DNA of 64,000 nucleotides. Source: Phytopythium helicoides (taxonomy: Eukaryota > Oomycota > Peronosporomycetes > Pythiales > Pythiaceae). The position numbers and the translations under genes were made by a program. The notes beneath the pieces are model-generated. The model made no database searches and was not told the origin of the DNA. It saw only the letters and a list, made by a program, of their open reading frames with translations. Each line of letters starts with the position of its first letter. Position 1 is the stretch's first letter. Where the stretch lies: NCBI GenBank assembly GCA_024867545.1, contig JANFNE010000057.1:62001-126000 (forward strand). Direction: 5' to 3'. This document shows positions 1 to 9,506 of this stretch, in pieces.

Positions 1-1469
1 AGCGAAGAGTTCAAAACTGCAGCTCGGTTTCGATGGATGAATGTGAACGACAACAAACGTACTCGCCGCCCACTACCCCTCACCACTCTCAGAACCGCCT
101 ACACCTACGCACTCGGAAGCAAAACAACCCAACAGCAGTCTCCTCACCGTCGAACTCAAATGCCTGTTTGCGTTGCACAGCCAACGCTCACAGCCGATGT
201 GCACTTCAAAATCACCACGTCATACCGCTTGCTCACATCACATCACGCCTCTCCCGCTCTGCTCTGCGCTGCGCCGCGCCACATTTAGCTGACGACCGGG
301 TAGACGTTGTGCGAGTTGACGACGCTGCAGGCCGAGCTGGCGCCGTTGCGCTTGAGGCGGATGTATCCGCTGTCGCCCCACGAGGTGCCCCACTGGTTCT
401 TGAGCTTGAAGGACGTCGAGTCGTAGCCGACCGCCAGGATGGCGTGGTCCAACGTCGACGTGGAGCACGACGAGAGCACGCCGCTCGTGTACTGCTTGAA
501 GGCAGTGTTGCCGGCGGCGACGGCGACGGCCACCGGCTGGCTCGTGACGGCTGTGACGAGCGCCGACTCGGTGGCCGAGATGGTCTTGACAGACGAGATG
601 GTGACGGACGTCTTGGAGCTGCACGACGAGGCCTTGCACGTGCCGGTGGTTCCCGAGTCGCCCGACGTGAACGGGTAGCTAGCCTGGGAGCAGATGTAGC
701 CGGCCGACTTGACGTAGTTGAGACCCCAGAGCGGCCAGCCACCGTCACAGCCATAGGAGACTGTGTCACAGCTGGTGACCTGCTGGTCGGAGAAGAGCGA
801 GAGCGCTCCCTTGGCGAGGCAGTAGGCACTCTCAAGCGCACCGGTGGCGGAGAAGGCCCAGCAGGAGCCGCAGTTGCCCTGGTCCTTGACGCCCGAGACG
901 CAGCCCGACGTGGTCCAGTCGACCGTCGTGGCAAGGTGACGGCCGACGAGTCCGTCCGCATCCTCCTCGACAGCGGTCGAGTTGCCGCTGTCGATTGGGA
1001 TTCCGTTGGCCGACGAGCGAGACACGTACGCAGCAAACTCCTCGTCGGTCAAGAGCGTGAAGGGCGAGGCCGTGGAGAGCACAGCGTCCGGGTTAGCCTC
1101 CTGCGCCTCGGCGATGCTGACCTTGGTGAGGAAGAAGCGCGTGACCTGGTCGAGTGCGTTGGTCTCAAACTGACTGGAGCCAGCGCTCTCCTCCTTGTAG
1201 AAGCCGTGCTCGAGCGCGACTTGACCGGCGGCGCTCTCCTTCCACGCGGCGAGCTCCTCTTCGATGGACGCCTGCTCCATGAGGAAGCGTTCGCGGTGCT
1301 TCTCGGGGATCTCGATGGCGGTGGAGATGGTGGCGACCGTGGCGGCGGTGGCAGCGAGGAAGGCGGTGAGCGTGGCGATGTTCATGGTTGCTGTTGGGTG
1401 TTGTGCCGAGCGAAGCTACTTGGTGTTGGGAGGCGAGCTTGAGCTGGGGGCGGCGAGTTTGGAAATGAG
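1..1469. repeat. left arm of a perfect inverted repeat (protease palindrome)
   Basis: Every position x in this arm pairs with 4629-x in the right arm. Translations of the two arms are identical in several frames, so the nucleotide sequence is the same over at least 33-1442. Identity runs to the first base of the window, so the arm may extend further left. It stops abruptly at 1469, where c replaces the expected g. Confidence 0.95.
285..1385 (-). CDS. papain-family (C1A) cysteine protease, secreted, copy 1
   Basis: A 366-residue preproprotein. Residues 1 to about 23 form a hydrophobic Ala/Thr-rich signal peptide. A propeptide of about 130 residues follows, and the mature enzyme starts near the TTVDW segment (about 153). 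The catalytic set is visible: oxyanion Gln169 in KDQGNCGSCW, nucleophile Cys175, His314 in LDHAILAVGY and Asn330 in KNQWGTSWGDSG. The C1A signature YGCDGGWP is also present. The predicted role is extracellular or lysosomal proteolysis; secreted C1A proteases are common in oomycetes. No intron is needed. The start is the first ATG, about 75 bp downstream of an initiator-like element. The protein is identical to the one at 3244-4344 in the opposite arm; the two genes are divergent with about 1.86 kb between their starts. Confidence 0.95.
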   Translation of the reverse strand: MNIATLTAFLAATAATVATISTAIEIPEKHRERFLMEQASIEEELAAWKESAAGQVALEHGFYKEESAGSSQFETNALDQVTRFFLTKVSIAEAQEANPDAVLSTASPFTLLTDEEFAAYVSRSSANGIPIDSGNSTAVEEDADGLVGRHLATTVDWTTSGCVSGVKDQGNCGSCWAFSATGALESAYCLAKGALSLFSDQQVTSCDTVSYGCDGGWPLWGLNYVKSAGYICSQASYPFTSGDSGTTGTCKASSCSSKTSVTISSVKTISATESALVTAVTSQPVAVAVAAGNTAFKQYTSGVLSSCSTSTLDHAILAVGYDSTSFKLKNQWGTSWGDSGYIRLKRNGASSACSVVNSHNVYPVVS

Positions 1470-1470
1470 C
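1455..1470 (-). promoter_or_regulatory. oomycete initiator/FPR-like core promoter of protease copy 1
   Basis: On the minus strand GCTCATTTCCAAACTC matches 13 of 16 positions of the oomycete core promoter GCTCATTYYNCAWTTT, 70-85 bp upstream of the ATG. The right-arm copy begins with C instead of G. Confidence 0.6.
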
Positions 1471-3158
1471 AAGGAAGCGGTGCCGAGCCGAATTGAGGGT
1501 GCAGCCAGTCAATTGCATGTTAGTGGGGATCCTGGAAGCGATGTCACGGTGGGTGTCATGGAAGCAATTGAGGAATTGCGAGCGCCATGAGAGGAGGCTC
1601 GAGGAGATCTGGTGCTAAGATGAGAGAGCGAGAGGGGTGCTGATGCTGCGCATGAGCACACAATGAGCTGCAATGGCATGAAGTCCACGATCTCAGCGCA
1701 TCGCTGCGATGGTGGGCTTGGTGTCCGTGTCTTCGGGTTGTTGGTCCTGATCTGGATCTGGTTCTCGTCTACTGTGAGCACATTCGCGCGGAGAACAGGT
1801 GTAGATCACGTTTGAAATGGACGAAACAAGGAGATGTGATTGTTGAAATTGACCGTAGGAGGCTTGCACATCGAAGCCACAACGATTTGCTCGAATGGAA
1901 GAACTCGCTCGGTGACAGTGATTGGGCGGTGTTGATGACACCGCTCAACTTCTTGACTTGCGATTCCTTAAAAGACGTTATATATTAGAGCTGAGTTTGC
2001 AGAGACGAAAGCTGCCTACCTGCGATCGCCTTTTGCTCGCCACGGGGTGCAAAGTATCTTCGTTGAGTGTTTTTGCTGTGTTGAGGATGAGTCACAAAAG
2101 AGTGGGACTCAACTAGAAAAAAATCTGATTACAACTTCAACGAGTTTGTATGGTACAAGAAAGATCGCTCGTGACGATCCGCTCGGAACTGCCCGTGACA
2201 GTAGGATTCCGTGCATTTTCGCTCCTAGAGCAGAACTATATTACAGTAGGCTGTTCCCGATTTGCATTCACAGCAGAGGCCGATTCGTTTCAAACAGTAC
2301 AACACGTTACGCATCACTTCCCTGTGAACAGTGCGGCCCATCTCAAATGTCAACTCGGCAGAGTAGGCGTAATCTTGTCCAAAATTCGATCGTCACGCCA
2401 TAGTGCACTACAGAAGGCAGAGTGAGCGAGCTCGATTCATTCATGTTCGGAGTTAACAAATCGCTCGTGCTCTCTTTTACACTTGTGCACGTTGTTCGAT
2501 TGCAAAGTTCCTGCGCACCAGAGGCTCACGGTTTCGCTCACTCGATTGGAAGCCTCTCCATCGGCGGAATCACTGATATGATGGGAGTAAAGTCTCACAG
2601 GACAGCGCGGTGCTTTACGCCGGTGCCTGGTGCATGATTTGTGTATTGCCCCCATCACGTACTCAGATGCTGGTGTGCCCGTCACAACATTTCTTTCGGA
2701 CAGGAAAACAGTAGAACCAGGCAGGATCCGAAGTTTGTTGTGCAAGCACGTTTCAAAGACCATGCACCTCGAGAATGAGAGTGCGCGGCACACCAGTAGA
2801 GCGGGATCGTACACTATCCAACTCCTCCAGCGTGGATGTGCTCATAGTAGACGAGAACCAGATCCAGATCAGGACCAACTACCCGAAGACGCGAACACCA
2901 AGCCCACCATCGCAGCGATGTGCTGGGATCGTGGGCTTCATGCCATTGCAGCTCATTGAGTGCTCATGCGCAGCATCAGCACCCCTCTCGCTCTCTCATC
3001 TCGGTACCAGATCTCCATAAGCCTCCTCTCATGACGCTCGCAATCCCTCAATTGCTCCCATGACACCCACCATGGTGTCGCTTCCAGGATCCCCACTAGC
3101 ATGCAATTGACTGACTGTACCCTCAATTCAGCTCGCACCATTCACGCACCGCTTTCTT
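1471..3158. other. spacer between palindrome arms, with a diverged inner extension of the repeat
   Basis: No convincing gene. From 1471 to about 1790 and from about 2835 to 3158 the two sides are still recognisable as inverted copies but carry many substitutions and small indels, unlike the identical outer arms. The central part (about 1790-2835) has only short open frames with no recognisable protein. Confidence 0.7.
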
Positions 3159-3174
3159 CCTCATTTCCAAACTC
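3159..3174 (+). promoter_or_regulatory. initiator-like element of protease copy 2
   Basis: CCTCATTTCCAAACTC matches 12 of 16 core-promoter positions and ends 70 bp before the ATG at 3244. It spans the sharp boundary of the identical arm. Confidence 0.5.
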
Positions 3175-4628
3175 GCCGCCCCCAGCTCAAGCTCGCCTCC
3201 CAACACCAAGTAGCTTCGCTCGGCACAACACCCAACAGCAACCATGAACATCGCCACGCTCACCGCCTTCCTCGCTGCCACCGCCGCCACGGTCGCCACC
3301 ATCTCCACCGCCATCGAGATCCCCGAGAAGCACCGCGAACGCTTCCTCATGGAGCAGGCGTCCATCGAAGAGGAGCTCGCCGCGTGGAAGGAGAGCGCCG
3401 CCGGTCAAGTCGCGCTCGAGCACGGCTTCTACAAGGAGGAGAGCGCTGGCTCCAGTCAGTTTGAGACCAACGCACTCGACCAGGTCACGCGCTTCTTCCT
3501 CACCAAGGTCAGCATCGCCGAGGCGCAGGAGGCTAACCCGGACGCTGTGCTCTCCACGGCCTCGCCCTTCACGCTCTTGACCGACGAGGAGTTTGCTGCG
3601 TACGTGTCTCGCTCGTCGGCCAACGGAATCCCAATCGACAGCGGCAACTCGACCGCTGTCGAGGAGGATGCGGACGGACTCGTCGGCCGTCACCTTGCCA
3701 CGACGGTCGACTGGACCACGTCGGGCTGCGTCTCGGGCGTCAAGGACCAGGGCAACTGCGGCTCCTGCTGGGCCTTCTCCGCCACCGGTGCGCTTGAGAG
3801 TGCCTACTGCCTCGCCAAGGGAGCGCTCTCGCTCTTCTCCGACCAGCAGGTCACCAGCTGTGACACAGTCTCCTATGGCTGTGACGGTGGCTGGCCGCTC
3901 TGGGGTCTCAACTACGTCAAGTCGGCCGGCTACATCTGCTCCCAGGCTAGCTACCCGTTCACGTCGGGCGACTCGGGAACCACCGGCACGTGCAAGGCCT
4001 CGTCGTGCAGCTCCAAGACGTCCGTCACCATCTCGTCTGTCAAGACCATCTCGGCCACCGAGTCGGCGCTCGTCACAGCCGTCACGAGCCAGCCGGTGGC
4101 CGTCGCCGTCGCCGCCGGCAACACTGCCTTCAAGCAGTACACGAGCGGCGTGCTCTCGTCGTGCTCCACGTCGACGTTGGACCACGCCATCCTGGCGGTC
4201 GGCTACGACTCGACGTCCTTCAAGCTCAAGAACCAGTGGGGCACCTCGTGGGGCGACAGCGGATACATCCGCCTCAAGCGCAACGGCGCCAGCTCGGCCT
4301 GCAGCGTCGTCAACTCGCACAACGTCTACCCGGTCGTCAGCTAAATGTGGCGCGGCGCAGCGCAGAGCAGAGCGGGAGAGGCGTGATGTGATGTGAGCAA
4401 GCGGTATGACGTGGTGATTTTGAAGTGCACATCGGCTGTGAGCGTTGGCTGTGCAACGCAAACAGGCATTTGAGTTCGACGGTGAGGAGACTGCTGTTGG
4501 GTTGTTTTGCTTCCGAGTGCGTAGGTGTAGGCGGTTCTGAGAGTGGTGAGGGGTAGTGGGCGGCGAGTACGTTTGTTGTCGTTCACATTCATCCATCGAA
4601 ACCGAGCTGCAGTTTTGAACTCTTCGCT
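3160..4628. repeat. right arm of the perfect inverted repeat
   Basis: Reverse complement of 1-1469. The arm includes the protease gene and about 280 bp downstream. The partner of sequence beyond 4628 would lie left of the window, so the outer end of the duplication cannot be fixed here. Confidence 0.95.
3244..4344 (+). CDS. papain-family (C1A) cysteine protease, secreted, copy 2
   Basis: The 366-residue product is identical to copy 1 on the other strand: signal peptide 1 to about 23, propeptide, then the C1A domain with Cys175, His314, Asn330 and oxyanion Gln169. The family hydrolyses peptide bonds through a Cys-His pair. In plant-associated oomycetes such enzymes are secreted and may process host or own proteins; that role is an inference here. 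Lack of any silent difference from copy 1 implies very recent duplication, ongoing gene conversion, or an assembly fold-back. The next gene on the right (4953-6383) is convergent with it, about 600 bp away. Confidence 0.95.
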   Translation: MNIATLTAFLAATAATVATISTAIEIPEKHRERFLMEQASIEEELAAWKESAAGQVALEHGFYKEESAGSSQFETNALDQVTRFFLTKVSIAEAQEANPDAVLSTASPFTLLTDEEFAAYVSRSSANGIPIDSGNSTAVEEDADGLVGRHLATTVDWTTSGCVSGVKDQGNCGSCWAFSATGALESAYCLAKGALSLFSDQQVTSCDTVSYGCDGGWPLWGLNYVKSAGYICSQASYPFTSGDSGTTGTCKASSCSSKTSVTISSVKTISATESALVTAVTSQPVAVAVAAGNTAFKQYTSGVLSSCSTSTLDHAILAVGYDSTSFKLKNQWGTSWGDSGYIRLKRNGASSACSVVNSHNVYPVVS

Positions 4629-4796
4629 TGGGTGTGCTATTGTGCCTTACTGGGTCGACTAGTCTATGGCTGTGGCTTTACAGAGTGATGAAGGATCCAC
4701 TTTCAATGTACTTCCACTTCAACAACGAACACGCAGGTAGAAGAAACTCTGAGTTGTAGTGCATTACATGGCCACTCCTCATATGTACACAAGACT

Positions 4797-4818
4797 ACTC
4801 TCTCTCTCTCTCTCTCTC
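4797..4818. repeat. (CT)n microsatellite
   Basis: About 11 CT units just outside the sucrose-transporter tandem unit. Confidence 0.9.
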
Positions 4819-4870
4819 GATGGCCCACCGATGCCACACATATTATTCTCAGTCTGCATCAACAATGGCA

Positions 4871-6700
4871 ATCGAGGATGGAGTGCGGATAGATCAAGCC
4901 ACTCATCATCGCGCTCATTGTCGACCCGCATGGTAGCCGAAGCCGAGCCTCTCTACATGGAGTACATCTTGATCTTGACGAAGAAGACTGAGACGATGAA
5001 TCCTAGCGCGCTCATGCAGCCACCCACGAGCACCGGTAGTTTGTAGCCGAGTGACGTCGAAACGAGTGCTGAGCCGATAGCGTAGTTGAGAAGCGATCCG
5101 AGGCTGTTGGCTGCGTTCAGCGACCCAATGTACATACCAATGTTGGCATCCGGTTTGCCTCCAAACACGTGGATCACAACAGGCACCATGAGCCCAAAGA
5201 CCGAGTTGAACGAGCACGCGAGCAGAGCGACGAGAAAAATGTCGACCGCCTTGTTCTTGCAGTTTGCCATGACAATAAGTAAGATCTGCGGGATCAAAGA
5301 GATCGAAAGCACCCACTTGGCGCCAACCAAGCGCACCAGGAACGGGAGCGAGAGTGCGTAGAGGTATCCCACGATGCAGAAGAGCAGGTCGCCCGTGCCA
5401 CTAGCAAGCGCGACGCCATCACTGTACGCTGTCTGTGCGTCCGTGCACGAGTCTCCACACCTGCTAGCTCCAGTGGACGTACCACCGTACACGACGAGAC
5501 CGAAGAACTGACCCTTGTTTCCGTTGTAGGCAGAGTATCCGTAGAGCACGAAGAACATGATGACGGCGTATGCAACGAGATCCTTTGGTAGCTTCTTGAG
5601 GCCGTTGAAGAGATCTGCAATGGCATTCACGCCCTGCATGATTGGCGACAGAGACGTGTCCACAGTGCTCTTGTCCAGCGGGGTCTCATCGGCCCAGATG
5701 CAGCACACAATTACAGATAGTGCCATGATGACACACAGCATGCCGATGAAGTAGTGGAGTGACAGGTACGCAGCGCCAAAGATCTGAATGTACGACGCGA
5801 CGAAGATCGAGCCGAAGCAAGCCCACGCCAGACCGATGGACGAGCCAAGCGTCTGTCTATCTCCGGCAAAGTCAGCAGTGAGGAGCATAGCGGGCGTCTG
5901 GCAACACGTGATCATGATGTCCATGCAGAAGTAGAAGAACACGACGAGGCCTCCCGTCCACTTGCGGTCCGTGTTATCCGTGCCAGAGTCGCCGAGTGCC
6001 TCGCCGATCTCAGCTGTGTAGCTCAGTAGCGTCCAGCAGACGATGGTGAAGATGGCGCCGCAAACGAGGAACGGGCGGCGACGGCCGAACCGAGACGTGT
6101 TGCGGTCGCTGAAGGTGCCGACCATCGGTCCCAAGAGGATGCCGACGAGGGGGCCAATGACTTGCGTGAGCTGCACAGCGTAGTCGGGCAGCATGGTGCT
6201 GAGGTACGGACCGAACGCAGCGTAGTTGGCAGACCATGCCATGTTGACAGCCATGCGAGGCATCGAGATGGCGACGAGCTTGAGCACCGAGGCGCTCTCA
6301 CGCACAGGGAGTTGGAGGTCCTTTTGGACGGGAGACTCCGTGGCGGAGTAGTTACCCTCTGCGATCTCCAAGTCTTGTGCCATTGTCGTGGTGAGCTAGT
6401 TGGAAGTTTTAGTTGACTGCTCAGGACGGCTCAAATTGTTGAATGGCGGGCTAACTCAACCGACCGCTCTCTTGCCTTGAGGATCTTCACCAAAGGGGTT
6501 AGTGAGTTCCCTAGAACCTCGGAAGATGAGGCGGTCGATGTACACTTACAACTTCAACTCTCAGCTCTCTATGCGTTTCGCTGTAGCACTATGCAGCAGC
6601 AGCAATTGCTGCGTCGCTCAGTTTTGTTGTGCCCGTCGGCTCTGCAAGCGAAAACCAAGTCTGTGCAAAGGAAACGTGCTATCGCGTTTACGCTTGAAGT
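4871..6700. repeat. tandem duplication unit 1 (transporter gene plus flanks)
   Basis: About 1.83 kb nearly identical to 7386-9220 in direct orientation. The offset is 2515 bp through the gene and grows to 2520 bp upstream of it because of small indels. Outside these limits the sequences are unrelated. Confidence 0.9.
4953..6383 (-). CDS. sucrose/H+ symporter-like MFS transporter (GPH/SLC45 type), copy 1
   Basis: A 476-residue polytopic membrane protein with about 12 hydrophobic helices and a cytoplasmic N-tail. The loop between helices 2 and 3 carries the sucrose-transporter signature GTFSDRNTSRFGRRRPF (residues 89-105). A central cytoplasmic loop (about 235-275) and a Cys-containing external loop (about 315-330) split the two halves. 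The family (plant SUT, animal SLC45, bacterial GPH symporters) moves sucrose or other glycosides with protons. In a plant-associated oomycete this would fit uptake of host sugar, but the substrate is inferred. It differs from copy 2 only at Val37 (Ile) and Asp67 (Asn). No intron. Upstream at about 6440-6455 (minus strand) CCATTCAACAATTT weakly resembles the core promoter. Confidence 0.9.
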   Translation of the reverse strand: MAQDLEIAEGNYSATESPVQKDLQLPVRESASVLKLVAISMPRMAVNMAWSANYAAFGPYLSTMLPDYAVQLTQVIGPLVGILLGPMVGTFSDRNTSRFGRRRPFLVCGAIFTIVCWTLLSYTAEIGEALGDSGTDNTDRKWTGGLVVFFYFCMDIMITCCQTPAMLLTADFAGDRQTLGSSIGLAWACFGSIFVASYIQIFGAAYLSLHYFIGMLCVIMALSVIVCCIWADETPLDKSTVDTSLSPIMQGVNAIADLFNGLKKLPKDLVAYAVIMFFVLYGYSAYNGNKGQFFGLVVYGGTSTGASRCGDSCTDAQTAYSDGVALASGTGDLLFCIVGYLYALSLPFLVRLVGAKWVLSISLIPQILLIVMANCKNKAVDIFLVALLACSFNSVFGLMVPVVIHVFGGKPDANIGMYIGSLNAANSLGSLLNYAIGSALVSTSLGYKLPVLVGGCMSALGFIVSVFFVKIKMYSM

Positions 6701-7385
6701 GTCGACGATCCCTGCAAAGTTCAAACTGGTAGGGTGATGAGATATCACGATATTGCCAGCAATGAATTGAAGAGTACAGTATGCCACTCTGGAGATTTCG
6801 CTTGCTCCGCAAAAACCTGCAGATGGTGTAAATGATAGGTCGAGCTCGCGATTGCTACATTGTGAATGCTATGGTGATGGTTAAAACAGATATTATTCGT
6901 GTAGTTAAACGTTCAACGGATGCAATCGGAAAAGGAATTGCTCTCCAGTGTGATGTTTTGGAGATCGTGCACGCTATGGTGCAAACATCATCAAGAAGAT
7001 GGGCACTTTCGACGAGGACAGACACATTTGTACTGTATTCCTCGACATCTGTGAACAGAATATTGAAAGCTGGGTTTCAAACGTCCGCAATGGTCATTAT
7101 CCATCGGGCTGATCGCCAACGATACCCCCTCCACTGGGTGCTAACCACATCACACATGTGTTGTGATGCTCTTTCAAGGCAAAGCTGATTGTCTTTGGTA
7201 TTCTCTCTTCAATGTTGTTTTTTCCGCAAGAAGCCTGTACTCTAGGGGGCATCCTTGTTGATACTTCCCGAATTGCTAGCTCCCATCGGGCCTTTGGATT
7301 GTGGAAGGGCGTGTACACAAGACTATTCTTCGATTGGGGGCACCAACGCAGTACTTATTGCTCTCAACCTGCGTCAACGACAGCT
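6701..7385. other. unique intergenic spacer between the tandem transporter units
   Basis: No gene recognised. The open frames here are short and lack recognisable domains or signals. Confidence 0.6.
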
Positions 7386-9220
7386 ATCGAGGATGGAGTG
7401 CGGATAGATCAAGCCACTCATCATCGCGCTCATTGTCGACCCGCATGGTAGCCGAAGCCGAGCCTCTCTACATGGAGTACATCTTGATCTTGACGAAGAA
7501 GACTGAGACGATGAATCCTAGCGCGCTCATGCAGCCACCCACGAGCACCGGTAGTTTGTAGCCGAGTGACGTCGAAACGAGTGCTGAGCCGATAGCGTAG
7601 TTGAGAAGCGATCCGAGGCTGTTGGCTGCGTTCAGCGACCCAATGTACATACCAATGTTGGCATCCGGCTTGCCTCCAAACACGTGGATCACAACAGGCA
7701 CCATGAGCCCAAAGACCGAGTTGAACGAGCACGCGAGCAGAGCGACGAGAAAAATGTCGACCGCCTTGTTCTTGCAGTTTGCCATGACAATAAGTAGGAT
7801 CTGCGGGATCAAAGAGATCGAAAGCACCCACTTGGCGCCAACCAAGCGCACCAGGAACGGGAGCGAGAGTGCGTAGAGGTATCCCACGATGCAGAAGAGC
7901 AGGTCGCCCGTGCCACTAGCAAGCGCGACGCCATCACTGTACGCTGTCTGTGCGTCCGTGCACGAGTCTCCACACCTGCTAGCTCCAGTGGACGTACCAC
8001 CGTACACGACGAGACCGAAGAACTGACCCTTGTTTCCGTTGTAGGCAGAGTATCCGTAGAGCACGAAGAACATGATGACGGCGTATGCAACGAGATCCTT
8101 TGGTAGCTTCTTGAGGCCGTTGAAGAGATCTGCAATGGCATTCACGCCCTGCATGATTGGCGACAGAGACGTGTCCACAGTGCTCTTGTCCAGCGGGGTC
8201 TCATCGGCCCAGATGCAGCACACAATTACAGATAGTGCCATGATGACACACAGCATGCCGATGAAGTAGTGGAGTGACAGGTACGCAGCGCCAAAGATCT
8301 GAATGTACGACGCGACGAAGATCGAGCCGAAGCAAGCCCACGCCAGACCGATGGACGAGCCAAGCGTCTGTCTATCTCCGGCAAAGTCAGCAGTGAGGAG
8401 CATAGCGGGCGTCTGGCAACACGTGATCATGATGTCCATGCAGAAGTAGAAGAACACGACGAGGCCTCCCGTCCACTTGCGGTCCGTGTTATCCGTGCCA
8501 GAGTCGCCGAGTGCCTCGCCGATCTCAGCTGTGTAGCTCAGTAGCGTCCAGCAGACGATGGTGAAGATGGCGCCGCAAACGAGGAACGGGCGGCGACGGC
8601 CGAACCGAGACGTGTTGCGGTCGCTGAAGGTGCCGACCATCGGTCCCAAGAGGATGCCGACGAGGGGGCCAATGACTTGCGTGAGCTGCACAGCGTAGTT
8701 GGGCAGCATGGTGCTGAGGTACGGACCGAACGCAGCGTAGTTGGCAGACCATGCCATGTTGACAGCCATGCGAGGCATCGAGATGGCAATGAGCTTGAGC
8801 ACCGAGGCGCTCTCACGCACAGGGAGCTGGAGGTCCTTTTGGACGGGAGACTCCGTGGCGGAGTAGTTACCCTCTGCGATCTCCAAGTCTTGTGCCATTG
8901 TCGTGGTGAGCTAGTTGGAAGTTTTAGTTGAGTGCTCAGGACGGCTCAAATTGTTGAATGGCGGGCTAACTCAACCGACCGCTCTCTTGCCTTGAGGATC
9001 TTCACCAAAAGGGTCAGCGAGTTCCCTAGAGCCTTGGAAGACGAGGCGGTCAATGTACACTTGCAACTTCAACTCTCAGCTCTCTATGCGTTCGCTGCAG
9101 CACTATGCGGCAGCAACAGCAACAATTGGTGCGTCGCTCAGTTTTGTTGTGCCCGTCGGCTCTGCAAGCGAAAGCCAAGTCTGTACAAAGAAAACGTGCT
9201 ATCGCGTTTACGCTTGAAGT
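7386..9220. repeat. tandem duplication unit 2
   Basis: Direct copy of 4871-6700. The coding part is almost invariant; substitutions and short indels concentrate in the 5' flank (8899-9220). From 9221 to 9506 nothing is recognised. Confidence 0.9.
7468..8898 (-). CDS. sucrose/H+ symporter-like MFS transporter, copy 2
   Basis: A 476-residue paralogue with the same architecture as copy 1: twelve predicted helices and the SDRNTSRFGRRRPF loop. Only two residues differ (Ile37 and Asn67). The two genes run in the same direction with about 1.08 kb between the stop of this gene and the start of copy 1. A sugar-proton symport role follows from the family; redundancy or dosage increase is inferred from the duplication. 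A GH1 glucosidase cluster begins about 600 bp away, so glycoside uptake and glycoside hydrolysis genes are neighbours, though no co-regulation is shown. Confidence 0.9.
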   Translation of the reverse strand: MAQDLEIAEGNYSATESPVQKDLQLPVRESASVLKLIAISMPRMAVNMAWSANYAAFGPYLSTMLPNYAVQLTQVIGPLVGILLGPMVGTFSDRNTSRFGRRRPFLVCGAIFTIVCWTLLSYTAEIGEALGDSGTDNTDRKWTGGLVVFFYFCMDIMITCCQTPAMLLTADFAGDRQTLGSSIGLAWACFGSIFVASYIQIFGAAYLSLHYFIGMLCVIMALSVIVCCIWADETPLDKSTVDTSLSPIMQGVNAIADLFNGLKKLPKDLVAYAVIMFFVLYGYSAYNGNKGQFFGLVVYGGTSTGASRCGDSCTDAQTAYSDGVALASGTGDLLFCIVGYLYALSLPFLVRLVGAKWVLSISLIPQILLIVMANCKNKAVDIFLVALLACSFNSVFGLMVPVVIHVFGGKPDANIGMYIGSLNAANSLGSLLNYAIGSALVSTSLGYKLPVLVGGCMSALGFIVSVFFVKIKMYSM

Positions 9221-9506
9221 TGGTGGCCCTCGACCATAGTGGTGATGATTCTTCAATTGCTGTCGTGATGAGTTAGCACGCTAGTGTCATGTTTATGCTT
9301 GGAGAAGGCGAACTGAAGCAGCGCAAAGACAGGCCGTTTACGCTTGAAGGGCAACGATCTCGCCTCGGTCTTAGCATACTGAAGACCATGTTGTCTGCCG
9401 AGTGACTCGTTCGACGTCATTCCCTCTAGACGATTGGTGTGCGAGTTTTCTTGCCTACTTCGATTGCATTTCCAGATTTGCAACAGTTTGCAAGCTCAAG
9501 ACTCCA

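Noticed and set aside
33..1442. 469-codon open frame antisense to the protease gene (and its mirror at 3187-4596)
   Set aside because: It mirrors the GC-rich third positions of the protease gene, is Arg/Gly/Val-rich and has no recognisable domain; the sense frame is an unmistakable C1A protease.
4797..4818. Short CT and GA repeats and the CCAGCT repeat as CRISPR-like arrays
   Set aside because: They are simple microsatellites without spacers, in a eukaryotic genome.
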